A stretch of DNA of 11,410 nucleotides. Source: Chloroflexota bacterium. GTDB lineage: Bacteria; Chloroflexota; Anaerolineae; Anaerolineales; Villigracilaceae. A program made the translations under genes and the position numbers. The notes under the pieces were generated by a model. It did not search any database, was not told where the DNA came from, and saw only the letters and a program-made list of their open reading frames with translations. Shown here piece by piece: positions 4,818 to 11,410 of the stretch; position 1 is the first letter of the stretch, and the number at the start of each line of letters is the position of its first letter. The stretch is taken from the NCBI GenBank assembly GCA_021796155.1, contig JAJYOO010000041.1:1-11410 (forward strand), read 5' to 3'.

Positions 4818-7142
4818 ATGGCCTCAAGAGCCTCTATAAGGAAAACATCGCGGAAAACCGTCAAGGCAACAAAGAAGACATCCCAAAAGCGTCATACGGA
4901 CGTTGGCTTCCTTTTTGAAAATCATCCCAGTCCCATGTGGGTCTATGAACTGGAATCGCTGGCTTTTCTCGCAGTCAACGATGCGGCTGTGGAAAAGTAT
5001 GGGTATACGCGCGCTGAATTTAAGCGGATGACAATCAAGGATATTCGCCCGGAGGAGGATGTGAACCGCCTCATCGCGGACGTGGAGCGGGCGCGCCCGG
5101 AACTTCAGCACTCCGGCGAGTGGCGGCATCGCGCCAAAGATGGCCGCGTGATTGACGTGGAAATCACGTCGCACATGCTGAAATTCGATGGTCGCGATGC
5201 CGCGCTGGTGATGGCTGAAGATATTACCGATCGCAAGCGCGCGGAACAGGCGCTGCGTGATAGCGAGGAGCGTCTGGCAGGCATCATTGCCTCGGCTATG
5301 GACGCCATCATCTCCATTGATTCCGAACAGCGGATCGTAATGTTCAACGCAGCAGCCGAGAAGATGTTCCGATGTTCCGCCAATAAAGCCATAGGCAGAC
5401 CGCTGGAACATTTCATCCCGGAACGATTCCGCGCCGCCCACAAGACATACGTGAGCGCTTTTGCCGAGACGGGGGTGACATCACGCTCAATGGGAAAACT
5501 GAATCCTTTGAGCGGCCTGCGCACGGACGGTGAAGAGTTTCCTATTGAAGCCTCCATATCGCAAGTCAAAGTCGGCGGACAAAAACTTCTGACTGTGATC
5601 TTGCGCGACATCACCGAACGCAAACACGCTGAAGAAGAATCGCAGTTGTTTGCTTCCATCGTTGAATCAGCCAACGATGCCATTATTGGCAAGGATTTAA
5701 ACGGGATCGTCCGCAGTTGGAATCCGGCGGCGGAAAGAATGTATGGTTACCCTGCGCGGGAAATAATCGGTGAATCTGTTTTAATTACATACCCCCCCGA
5801 CAAGTCCGATGAATTGCAGACCATCATGGAAAAAATCATAAACGGCGAGCGTGTTGAACATTATGAGACACAGCGGGTTGCCAGAGATGGTCATCATGTG
5901 GACATTTCCCTGACCGCCTCTCCCATTCAAGATCAAACTGGAAGGATTATCGGAGCATCATCCATTGGCCGCGATATCACCGAACGTAAACACGCGGAAG
6001 AAGCTTTACGTCAAAGTGAAGAACGGTATCGAAGCACGCTGGACGCAATGTTGGAAGGCGCACAGATCATCAGCAATGATTGGCGCTACTTGTATCTCAA
6101 CGACACGGCTGCAGAACAAGGCCGCCAGCCAAAAGAGAACCTGCTTGGCCGCACCATGATGGAAGTCTATCCGGGGATCGAAACTACGGCGCTGTTTACT
6201 GCCCTTCAGCGGTGTATAAAGGAACAAATATCCCAGCAAATGGACAATGAATTCGTCTATCCCGATGGAGATAGCAGATGGTTCAAATTGAGTATCCAGC
6301 CTGTGCCTGAGGGAATCTTTATCCTTTCCATGGACATCACTGACCGCAGACGCGCTGAGATGGAAATACTAAAGTTGAATATGGAGCTAGAGGAACGTGT
6401 TGCCCAGCGTACAGCAGCCCTTGAAGCGGCGAACAAAGAACTGGAAGCTTTCTCCTACTCTGTTTCGCATGATCTGCGCGCTCCCTTACGTGCGATTGAC
6501 GGTTTCAGCCAGGCATTGCTCGAAGATTATCATGATCAATTGCCGTCTGAGGGACAGGATTATCTACGGCGCGTGCGCGCTTCCGCTCAGCGTATGGCGC
6601 AGTTGATTGACGACATGCTCAACCTTTCACGTGTGACGCGTGCGCCGCTGGAAATCCAGCAGGTTGACCTAAGCAACGTGGCCGAACGCGTCTGCGATGG
6701 ACTCCGGCAAATGCAACCTGAACGTCAGGTTACTTTTTCCATCGAACCGGGACTCTTTGCAAATGGCGATCCGCATCTTTTAGAGATCATGCTGGAAAAC
6801 CTGTTGGGCAATGCCTGGAAATTTACATCGAAGCGCGAACAAGCCCGAATCGAATTTGGGTTGCTAGCTCCCCTCCATCTCCCCCCAAATTCTCTGAATT
6901 TTGGGGGAGGGTCCCAAGGGGACCAGGGAGGTACATTTTTCATACGTGACAACGGTGCGGGTTTCGACATGACATATGCTGGCAAATTATTCGGAGCGTT
7001 CCAGCGACTCCACAGTCTAAATGACTTTCCGGGCACGGGCATTGGTCTTGCCACCGTGCAGCGCATCATCAACCGGCATGGCGGAAAAATTTGGGCCGAG
7101 GGAAAAGTCAACGAGGGCGCCACATTCTATTTCACGTTTTGA
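4818..7142 (+). CDS. Soluble multi-PAS sensor histidine kinase
   Basis: A 774-residue kinase expected to sense cytoplasmic signals and phosphorylate the downstream receivers. A lysine/arginine-rich N-terminus (1-26) precedes four PAS domains at about 27-140, 147-270, 275-395 and 400-515, each ending in a D-I-T-[ED]-R signature. A coiled-coil linker (515-543) leads to the HisKA helix [11 protein letters not shown] with phosphoacceptor His551. The ATPase domain shows the N-box [11 protein letters not shown] (660-670), G1 DNGAGFD (711-717), F-box FGAFQRLHS (725-733) and G2 GTGIGLA (739-745), the pattern of the phytochrome-like kinase group. No membrane segment is seen. Residues about 682-705 (glycine/proline-rich) are an in-frame insertion between the N-box and G1. 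The stem-loop leader and AAAGGAG site set the start. It is first in a three-gene operon. PAS ligands cannot be read from sequence. Confidence 0.94.
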   Translation: MASRASIRKTSRKTVKATKKTSQKRHTDVGFLFENHPSPMWVYELESLAFLAVNDAAVEKYGYTRAEFKRMTIKDIRPEEDVNRLIADVERARPELQHSGEWRHRAKDGRVIDVEITSHMLKFDGRDAALVMAEDITDRKRAEQALRDSEERLAGIIASAMDAIISIDSEQRIVMFNAAAEKMFRCSANKAIGRPLEHFIPERFRAAHKTYVSAFAETGVTSRSMGKLNPLSGLRTDGEEFPIEASISQVKVGGQKLLTVILRDITERKHAEEESQLFASIVESANDAIIGKDLNGIVRSWNPAAERMYGYPAREIIGESVLITYPPDKSDELQTIMEKIINGERVEHYETQRVARDGHHVDISLTASPIQDQTGRIIGASSIGRDITERKHAEEALRQSEERYRSTLDAMLEGAQIISNDWRYLYLNDTAAEQGRQPKENLLGRTMMEVYPGIETTALFTALQRCIKEQISQQMDNEFVYPDGDSRWFKLSIQPVPEGIFILSMDITDRRRAEMEILKLNMELEERVAQRTAALEAANKELEAFSYSVSHDLRAPLRAIDGFSQALLEDYHDQLPSEGQDYLRRVRASAQRMAQLIDDMLNLSRVTRAPLEIQQVDLSNVAERVCDGLRQMQPERQVTFSIEPGLFANGDPHLLEIMLENLLGNAWKFTSKREQARIEFGLLAPLHLPPNSLNFGGGSQGDQGGTFFIRDNGAGFDMTYAGKLFGAFQRLHSLNDFPGTGIGLATVQRIINRHGGKIWAEGKVNEGATFYFTF
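6861..6932. repeat. Palindromic element embedded in frame within the kinase gene
   Basis: CTCCCCCCAAATTC (6879-6892) and GAATTTTGGGGGAG (6896-6909) pair at 13 of 14 positions around a 3-nt TCT loop. A second perfect stem follows directly: GGTCCC (6910-6915), AAG, GGGACC (6919-6924). Flanking CCCTCC (6871-6876) and GGGAGG (6926-6931) add purine/pyrimidine-strand asymmetry. The encoded stretch is rich in Gly, Pro, Leu and Ser and lies where kinases of this group usually have a short beta-hairpin before the G1 box. It looks like an intergenic-type palindromic repeat inserted without breaking the frame. The boundaries are approximate. Confidence 0.7.
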
Positions 7143-7157
7143 ACGAGGAGAAGAGTC

Positions 7158-7595
7158 ATGGAGGAAAAAATGATCTTACTGGTGGAAGATAATCCGGATG
7201 ACGAGGCTTTGACCATCCGCGCTTTGAAGAAAAATAACATCCGTAACAAGGTTGTGGTCGCGCATGATGGCGCCGAAGCCCTGGACTTCCTGTTTTGCAC
7301 AGGTGCCTATGCGGACCGCGACCCGAAGGATTTGCCTCAAGTAACATTGCTGGATTTGAAACTGCCAAAGATGGACGGTCTCGAAGTGCTGCGCCGCATT
7401 CGGGCGGATTCACGCACAGCCCTGCTGCCGGTCGTGATCCTTACTTCCTCGAAGGAGGAGCAGGATATGGTCCAAAGTTATAAGAACGGCGCCAATTCCT
7501 ATGTTCGCAAACCCGTGGACTTCAATCAATTTGTCGAGGCAGCGCATCAACTCGGTCTCTACTGGCTGATACTGAATGAGGTTCCCCCCAAATAA
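7158..7595 (+). CDS. Single-domain response regulator, Rcp1-like
   Basis: A 145-residue stand-alone receiver that should accept phosphate from the kinase encoded 15 nt upstream, and may shuttle it or act through protein contacts. The acidic pocket is ILLVEDNPDDE (Glu10, Asp11), the phosphoacceptor Asp66 is in LLDLKLPKMDG, the switch residues are Thr96/Ser97 in ILTSSKEE, and Lys118 is in VRKPVDF. The insert DFLFCTGAYADRDPKDLP (43-60) is characteristic of Rcp1-type receivers paired with phytochrome-like kinases. There is no output domain. Two starts are possible. ATG 7158 has GAGGAG at 7145-7150. ATG 7170, four codons later, has GGAGG at 7160-7164. The first is kept because family members usually carry a few residues before the ILLVED strand. 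Confidence 0.94.
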   Translation: MEEKMILLVEDNPDDEALTIRALKKNNIRNKVVVAHDGAEALDFLFCTGAYADRDPKDLPQVTLLDLKLPKMDGLEVLRRIRADSRTALLPVVILTSSKEEQDMVQSYKNGANSYVRKPVDFNQFVEAAHQLGLYWLILNEVPPK

Positions 7596-7609
7596 AGCGG
7601 AGATTACCC

Positions 7610-10600
7610 ATGCAATTACGCGTTCTTTTTGTAGAAGACTCTGAAGATGACGTCGCTCTCATTCTGAGGGAATTGAAACGCATTGGATATGAAGTCGAGG
7701 CCCGGCGCGTCGAAACTTCGGACGCAATGCGTGCCGCGCTCGCAGACAAGGATTGGGACTTGATCATCTGCGATTATTCCCTGCCATCCTTCAACGCACC
7801 ACAAGCACTGGAAGTATTGAAAGCCACAGGGAAGGATTTGCCGTTCATCATCCTCTCCGGCACCATCGGCGAAGAGACGGCGGTGGCTGTTATGAAAGCA
7901 GGCGCGCATGATTTCATGCTCAAAGATAACCTAACACGTTTGGGGCCTGTTATCGAGCGCGAGCTCGGGGAAGCTGAAATTCGGCGGGAACGCAGGCAGG
8001 CAGAAAAAAGCTTGCGGGAGAGCGAAGCAAAATATCGCAACCTCCTCCAACATTCAATCGAAGCCATCTATCTTTTTAACCCTGAAACCCATCAGATCAC
8101 CGAATGCAATTCTGCATTCCTTAGATTGACGGGTTATACAGCTGATGATGTCAAGGATCTAAAACCCTATGACTTCATCACACACGACCGGGACAGTGTG
8201 AATGATTTCTTTGCGAAGGCGCTTAAGTCTGGCGGAGTCGCCATTGGTGATCGCGTCTGGAAACGCAAGGATGGAACACAGCTCTATGTTGATATTAATG
8301 CCAGCAAGATCCAGCACGGAGGCAAAGACATCATATTCGTGGTCGCCCGCGACGTTACTGAACGCAAACGGGCGGAGGAAGAACTGGCAAATCGTGAGAA
8401 GCGCTTCCGCGCGCTAATAGAAAATGGCGTGGACTTCATATCCCTGCTTGCAGTGGATGGAACATTGTTGTGGGAAAGCCCATCCGCAACTAACATGTTA
8501 GGCTATGCGGAGAACGCGTTTGTGAATCGGAACATTCTGGAGATCGTTCACCCGGATGACCTGGGCTGGGTCCAGGAACGATTTGCGAAACTGGCCGCAG
8601 CACCGGGAGCACAAGATCGCGATTCCTTTCGCTTGAAGCATCGCGATGGTTCCTGGCGCTGGGTTGATGCGGTTGTGACGAATCTTCTGAACGAGCCGAG
8701 CGTCCAAGCCATTGTAATCAACTACCACGATGTTACCGACCGCAGAAAGGCAGAATTAGAGCTAAGGGAAAGTGAAGAGCACCTCAAGAATGTTTATAAC
8801 CTGTCAGTGGATGCCATGATAACCACTGATTCCGACCATAATATTAGCCTGTTCAATGTGGCAGCGGAAAGAATGTTCGGTTGGCCTGCGGATGAAATCA
8901 TAGGAAAACCTTTGGAACACCTGATACCACAACGATTTCGCGCGATGCACCAGAAGTACGTTAATGACTTCAACCAAGTACCCGATAACCAAGTTTCAGG
9001 AGTAATGAGGAATCCTGTGGTAGGTGTGCGCGCCAACGGCGAAGAATTTCCATGTGAAGTATCTCTTTCAACCATCGAAACTTCCAGGGGAATAACCAAC
9101 CTTGCGATTGTCCGCGATATTACCGAACGCAAGCAGGCGCAGGATTTGCTCCAACAGAGTGAGAAGCGCTATCGCAGCCTGGTTAATCAGATTCCGGCGG
9201 TCGTCTACACGGATGATCCATCAGGCCGGATTCAATTCGTCGGTCCTCAAATTGAAACCTTGCTTGGATTCAAGCCTCAGGAATGGATCGCGGGCGGCGT
9301 TGATCTATGGAGCGGACAAATCCATACGGAGGACCGCGAGCGAGTCGTCGCCAAATATCGCCGCCTGTTACGAAGCGGCGAACCATTCGAGATCGAATAC
9401 CGGCTCCACGCCAAAGATGGACGATTGGTTTGGGTCCAGGATAAGGCAAACGTCATCCGCAACGAAGCTGGCAGTTTGATTTCAGTCCAAGGCATCATTT
9501 ATGACATCACCGAACGTAAACAAACCGAAAATGCTATTCGCCAAAATCTCGCAGAATTGGAAATGCTTTATCAAAGCGGCCTGTTGCTCAACCAGCTTTT
9601 GAATCCAAAAGAGATCGCCCAAAAAATCATTTCTGTAATAGGCACAAAATTAGATTGGCATCACACAGCGATCCGGCTGTATCACCCGGAAAACGAAATG
9701 CTGGAATTGCTGGCTTTTAACCTGCCAAGAAATATGGGCGAAAGAGAACGCCATGAAATCGAAGGACGTCTTAAATCCATGATCGTGAAAGCCGGGAATG
9801 GGTTGACAGGTTGGGCGGCACAACACCGCCGAATCGTCCGCGTCGGGGACGTGTCGAGCGATCCCCGTTATCTTGAGATTTTTCCCGGCCTGAAATCCGG
9901 CCTTTATGTGCCTCTTCAAGCCGGGGACCGTCTGGTAGGCATCATCAGCATCGAAAGCGAAACATCGGATGCGTTCAGCGAAGCGGACGAACGTCTCACG
10001 GCCACATTGGCAAACCAGGCTGCCATCGCGCTCGAAAACGCGCGCCTGCACGAAGAGACTGTCCGGCAGATAAATCAACTCCAGGCGCTGCACGCCATTG
10101 ACCTGACCATCTCAAGCAGTTTCAACCAGAGCTTTACTTTGGATGTCCTTTTGAATCACGCAATGAATCAGTTGGGCGCAGATGCAGCTAGCATTCTTTT
10201 GATGCAGCCGCATCAGCAAAACTTGAAAGTTGCCGCGGAAAAAGGATTCAGAGGCCGCGGGTTGGAACAGACCGAGCTGAGACTAACCAACTCATTCGCT
10301 GGTCGGGTCATCATGGAGCGGCGCATGATCCACGCGGATACTTCAGAACTAGGCACCGTACAACCAGCCATGGCAAAAGTCTGGTCGGAGGAAGGTTTCA
10401 AGTCACAACATCTCGTGCCGCTGATTTCCAAAGGGGAAGTTAAAGGCGTTCTGAGTATGTTCTTCCGGAAGGACTTTGTACCGGATCCTTTCTGGAACAA
10501 TTTCTTCGAGACATTGGCGGGCCAGGCCGCCATTGCAGTAGACAGTACGCAAATGTTTGAAGGCCTCCAGCGCGCCAACATGGAATTGGCCGTCGCATAT

Positions 10601-11149
10601 GATGCCACCATCGAAGGCTGGTCGCAGGCGATGGACTTGCGCGATAAGGAAACAGAGGGCCACACTCAGCGCGTGACCAAAATGGCCGTCGAGTTGGCGA
10701 AGGCTATGAAATTCGATGATGAAGAACTGGTCCACATCCGGCGCGGTGCGCTCCTGCACGATATTGGCAAGATCGGCGTGCCCGATCACATTTTGCTAAA
10801 ACCCGATAAGCTGACCGATGAAGAATGGAAGGTCATGAGAATGCATCCACAGTTTGCGTATGACATGCTCAATTCCGTTGCATACCTGCGACGCGCGCTG
10901 GACATTCCATATTGCCATCACGAAAAATGGGATGGCACCGGTTACCCGCGCGGACTGAAAGGCGAACAGATTCCGTTATCCGCCAGGATATTCGCGGTGA
11001 TAGATGTCTGGGATGCGGTGACCAGTGACCGACCTTATCGCAAAGCATGGAGCAAGGAAGAAGCGCTGCTATATGTCCGCGAGCAATCTGGAAAACATTT
11101 CGATCCACAAGTCGCCGAAGTGTTTTTGAGAGAATTTGGAAACGCGTAG
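7610..11149 (+). CDS. REC-PAS4-GAF2-HD-GYP cyclic-di-GMP phosphodiesterase
   Basis: A 1179-residue cytoplasmic response regulator predicted to hydrolyse c-di-GMP. The receiver (1-118) has Asp10, phosphoacceptor Asp55 in LIICDYSLPSF, Ser83 and Lys105. A charged helix leads to four PAS domains (about 135-255, 260-378, 385-508, 512-638), each closing with D-[IV]-T-[ED]-R. GAF domains follow at about 655-815 and 838-980. The HD-GYP domain (about 990-1179) keeps EGH (1016-1018), the HD pair in LLHDIGKIGVPDHIL (His1050, Asp1051, Lys1054), MHP, HHEKWDGTGYP (1103-1113) and DVWDAVTSDRPYR (1132-1144), so it should be active. GGAG at 7599-7602 is seven bases from the ATG, and the gap to the upstream regulator is 14 nt. 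No membrane segment or GGDEF domain is present. The two GAF and four PAS domains imply several small-molecule or redox inputs, identities unknown. Confidence 0.95.
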   Translation: MQLRVLFVEDSEDDVALILRELKRIGYEVEARRVETSDAMRAALADKDWDLIICDYSLPSFNAPQALEVLKATGKDLPFIILSGTIGEETAVAVMKAGAHDFMLKDNLTRLGPVIERELGEAEIRRERRQAEKSLRESEAKYRNLLQHSIEAIYLFNPETHQITECNSAFLRLTGYTADDVKDLKPYDFITHDRDSVNDFFAKALKSGGVAIGDRVWKRKDGTQLYVDINASKIQHGGKDIIFVVARDVTERKRAEEELANREKRFRALIENGVDFISLLAVDGTLLWESPSATNMLGYAENAFVNRNILEIVHPDDLGWVQERFAKLAAAPGAQDRDSFRLKHRDGSWRWVDAVVTNLLNEPSVQAIVINYHDVTDRRKAELELRESEEHLKNVYNLSVDAMITTDSDHNISLFNVAAERMFGWPADEIIGKPLEHLIPQRFRAMHQKYVNDFNQVPDNQVSGVMRNPVVGVRANGEEFPCEVSLSTIETSRGITNLAIVRDITERKQAQDLLQQSEKRYRSLVNQIPAVVYTDDPSGRIQFVGPQIETLLGFKPQEWIAGGVDLWSGQIHTEDRERVVAKYRRLLRSGEPFEIEYRLHAKDGRLVWVQDKANVIRNEAGSLISVQGIIYDITERKQTENAIRQNLAELEMLYQSGLLLNQLLNPKEIAQKIISVIGTKLDWHHTAIRLYHPENEMLELLAFNLPRNMGERERHEIEGRLKSMIVKAGNGLTGWAAQHRRIVRVGDVSSDPRYLEIFPGLKSGLYVPLQAGDRLVGIISIESETSDAFSEADERLTATLANQAAIALENARLHEETVRQINQLQALHAIDLTISSSFNQSFTLDVLLNHAMNQLGADAASILLMQPHQQNLKVAAEKGFRGRGLEQTELRLTNSFAGRVIMERRMIHADTSELGTVQPAMAKVWSEEGFKSQHLVPLISKGEVKGVLSMFFRKDFVPDPFWNNFFETLAGQAAIAVDSTQMFEGLQRANMELAVAYDATIEGWSQAMDLRDKETEGHTQRVTKMAVELAKAMKFDDEELVHIRRGALLHDIGKIGVPDHILLKPDKLTDEEWKVMRMHPQFAYDMLNSVAYLRRALDIPYCHHEKWDGTGYPRGLKGEQIPLSARIFAVIDVWDAVTSDRPYRKAWSKEEALLYVREQSGKHFDPQVAEVFLREFGNA

Positions 11150-11164
11150 AGATGTCGTTTCGAT

Positions 11165-11259
11165 GGCGTTCTGAGCGAAGCGCAGCGAAGTCTAAGGATC
11201 GCCCAAGGCAATCTTTTTGCGAACATGGGGATTGCCACGCTCGCTAACGCGCTCGCAAT
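11165..11259. repeat. Palindromic repeat region between convergent genes, possible terminator
   Basis: The left part (11168-11200: GTTCTGAGCGAAGCGCAGCG, then AAGTCTAAGGATC) shares words with the repeat after ftsA. The right part has GGCAATC (11207-11213) and GATTGCC (11230-11236) as a perfect 7-bp inverted repeat around a 16-nt loop containing a T5 run. An alternative stem is ATTGC (11231-11235) with GCAAT (11255-11259). It fills the 120-bp gap between the phosphodiesterase stop and the stop of the opposing methyltransferase, so a termination role is plausible but not shown. Confidence 0.5.
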
Positions 11260-11269
11260 GACAGGATTC

Positions 11270-11410
11270 TTATCTCTTCAAACAAATCAGCCCTTTGAGA
11301 TACGTGCCCTCAGGAAAATTGAGCGCAACGGAATGATCTGGCGACTGCGAAAGCCGCTCGACGATTTGTGCGTCCGCACCCGCGTCCAGCGCCGCGCCTG
11401 CAACGATCTT
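11270..11410 (-). CDS. Class I SAM-dependent rRNA methyltransferase (RlmI-like), C-terminal fragment
   Basis: Only the last 46 codons are inside the window; the gene continues past the right edge. The visible product begins [20 protein letters not shown] and ends [14 protein letters not shown], then [11 protein letters not shown] and a TAA stop (complement of 11270-11272). The pattern x-x-x-P-D-H-x-V-x-x-x-F-P-E-G-x-Y-L-K-G is the characteristic C-terminal end of the RlmI/YccW family, which methylates a cytosine C5 of 23S rRNA. The catalytic motifs (PUA domain, SAM-binding loop, cysteine) are out of view. The exact substrate and symbol are therefore left open. It is convergent with the phosphodiesterase gene. 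Confidence 0.75.
   Translation of the reverse strand, partial: KIVAGAALDAGADAQIVERLSQSPDHSVALNFPEGTYLKGLICLKR

Noticed and set aside
5792..5798. C7 run in the kinase gene as a phase-variation tract
   Set aside because: The run is short, the frame is intact and no comparison of variants is possible here; chance is the simpler explanation.
1..11410. CRISPR arrays, tRNA or rRNA genes, transposases, phage genes
   Set aside because: No regularly spaced direct repeats, cloverleaf sequences, rRNA motifs or mobile-element proteins were seen by eye.

Overview
The window reads like a chromosomal segment from a Chloroflexota bacterium, most likely Anaerolineae. This rests on the style of the FtsA and FtsZ proteins, the mixed GC content, the long multi-PAS signalling proteins and the dispersed GC-rich palindromic intergenic repeats. 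It is an inference from recall; nothing in the window proves the lineage. No rRNA, tRNA, CRISPR array, transposase or phage gene was seen.

Left part (1-3391, all + strand). A 5'-truncated ftsA is followed by ftsZ, the two central cytokinesis genes. They are separated by an unusually wide gap that holds a palindromic repeat and a perfect DnaA-box 9-mer. A 13-bp perfect hairpin closes ftsZ. Next come two small genes, probably co-transcribed: a 145-residue protein with two membrane segments and a 68-residue YtxH-like protein. The first of these has a -10 box placed so that its mRNA would be almost leaderless. A 16-bp hairpin at 3357-3391 terminates both this unit and the convergent gene beyond it, and both stop codons lie inside the hairpin arms.

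Middle (3383-4817). A minus-strand FAD/NAD(P) oxidoreductase of the AIF/ferredoxin-reductase type diverges from the signalling operon. The 250-bp divergent region carries a good sigma70-type promoter for the oxidoreductase with a CRP/FNR-like GTGA-N6-TCAC palindrome upstream. It also carries a TTGACA promoter and a structured leader with repeated GACA elements for the signalling operon.

Right part (4818-11149, + strand). Three tightly spaced genes (15-nt and 14-nt gaps) form a phosphorelay/c-di-GMP module: a soluble four-PAS histidine kinase, a single-domain Rcp1-like response regulator, and a 1179-residue REC-PAS4-GAF2-HD-GYP protein with all visible HD-GYP catalytic residues. The likely logic is that the kinase senses cytoplasmic cues, phosphorylates the receivers, and c-di-GMP hydrolysis is the output. 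The kinase ATP-binding domain contains an in-frame stretch of about 24 codons made from a compound DNA palindrome. It resembles a selfish palindromic element living inside a coding gene and is the most interesting item in the window.

The window closes with another palindromic repeat region between convergent genes and the C-terminal end of an RlmI-type rRNA methyltransferase on the minus strand.
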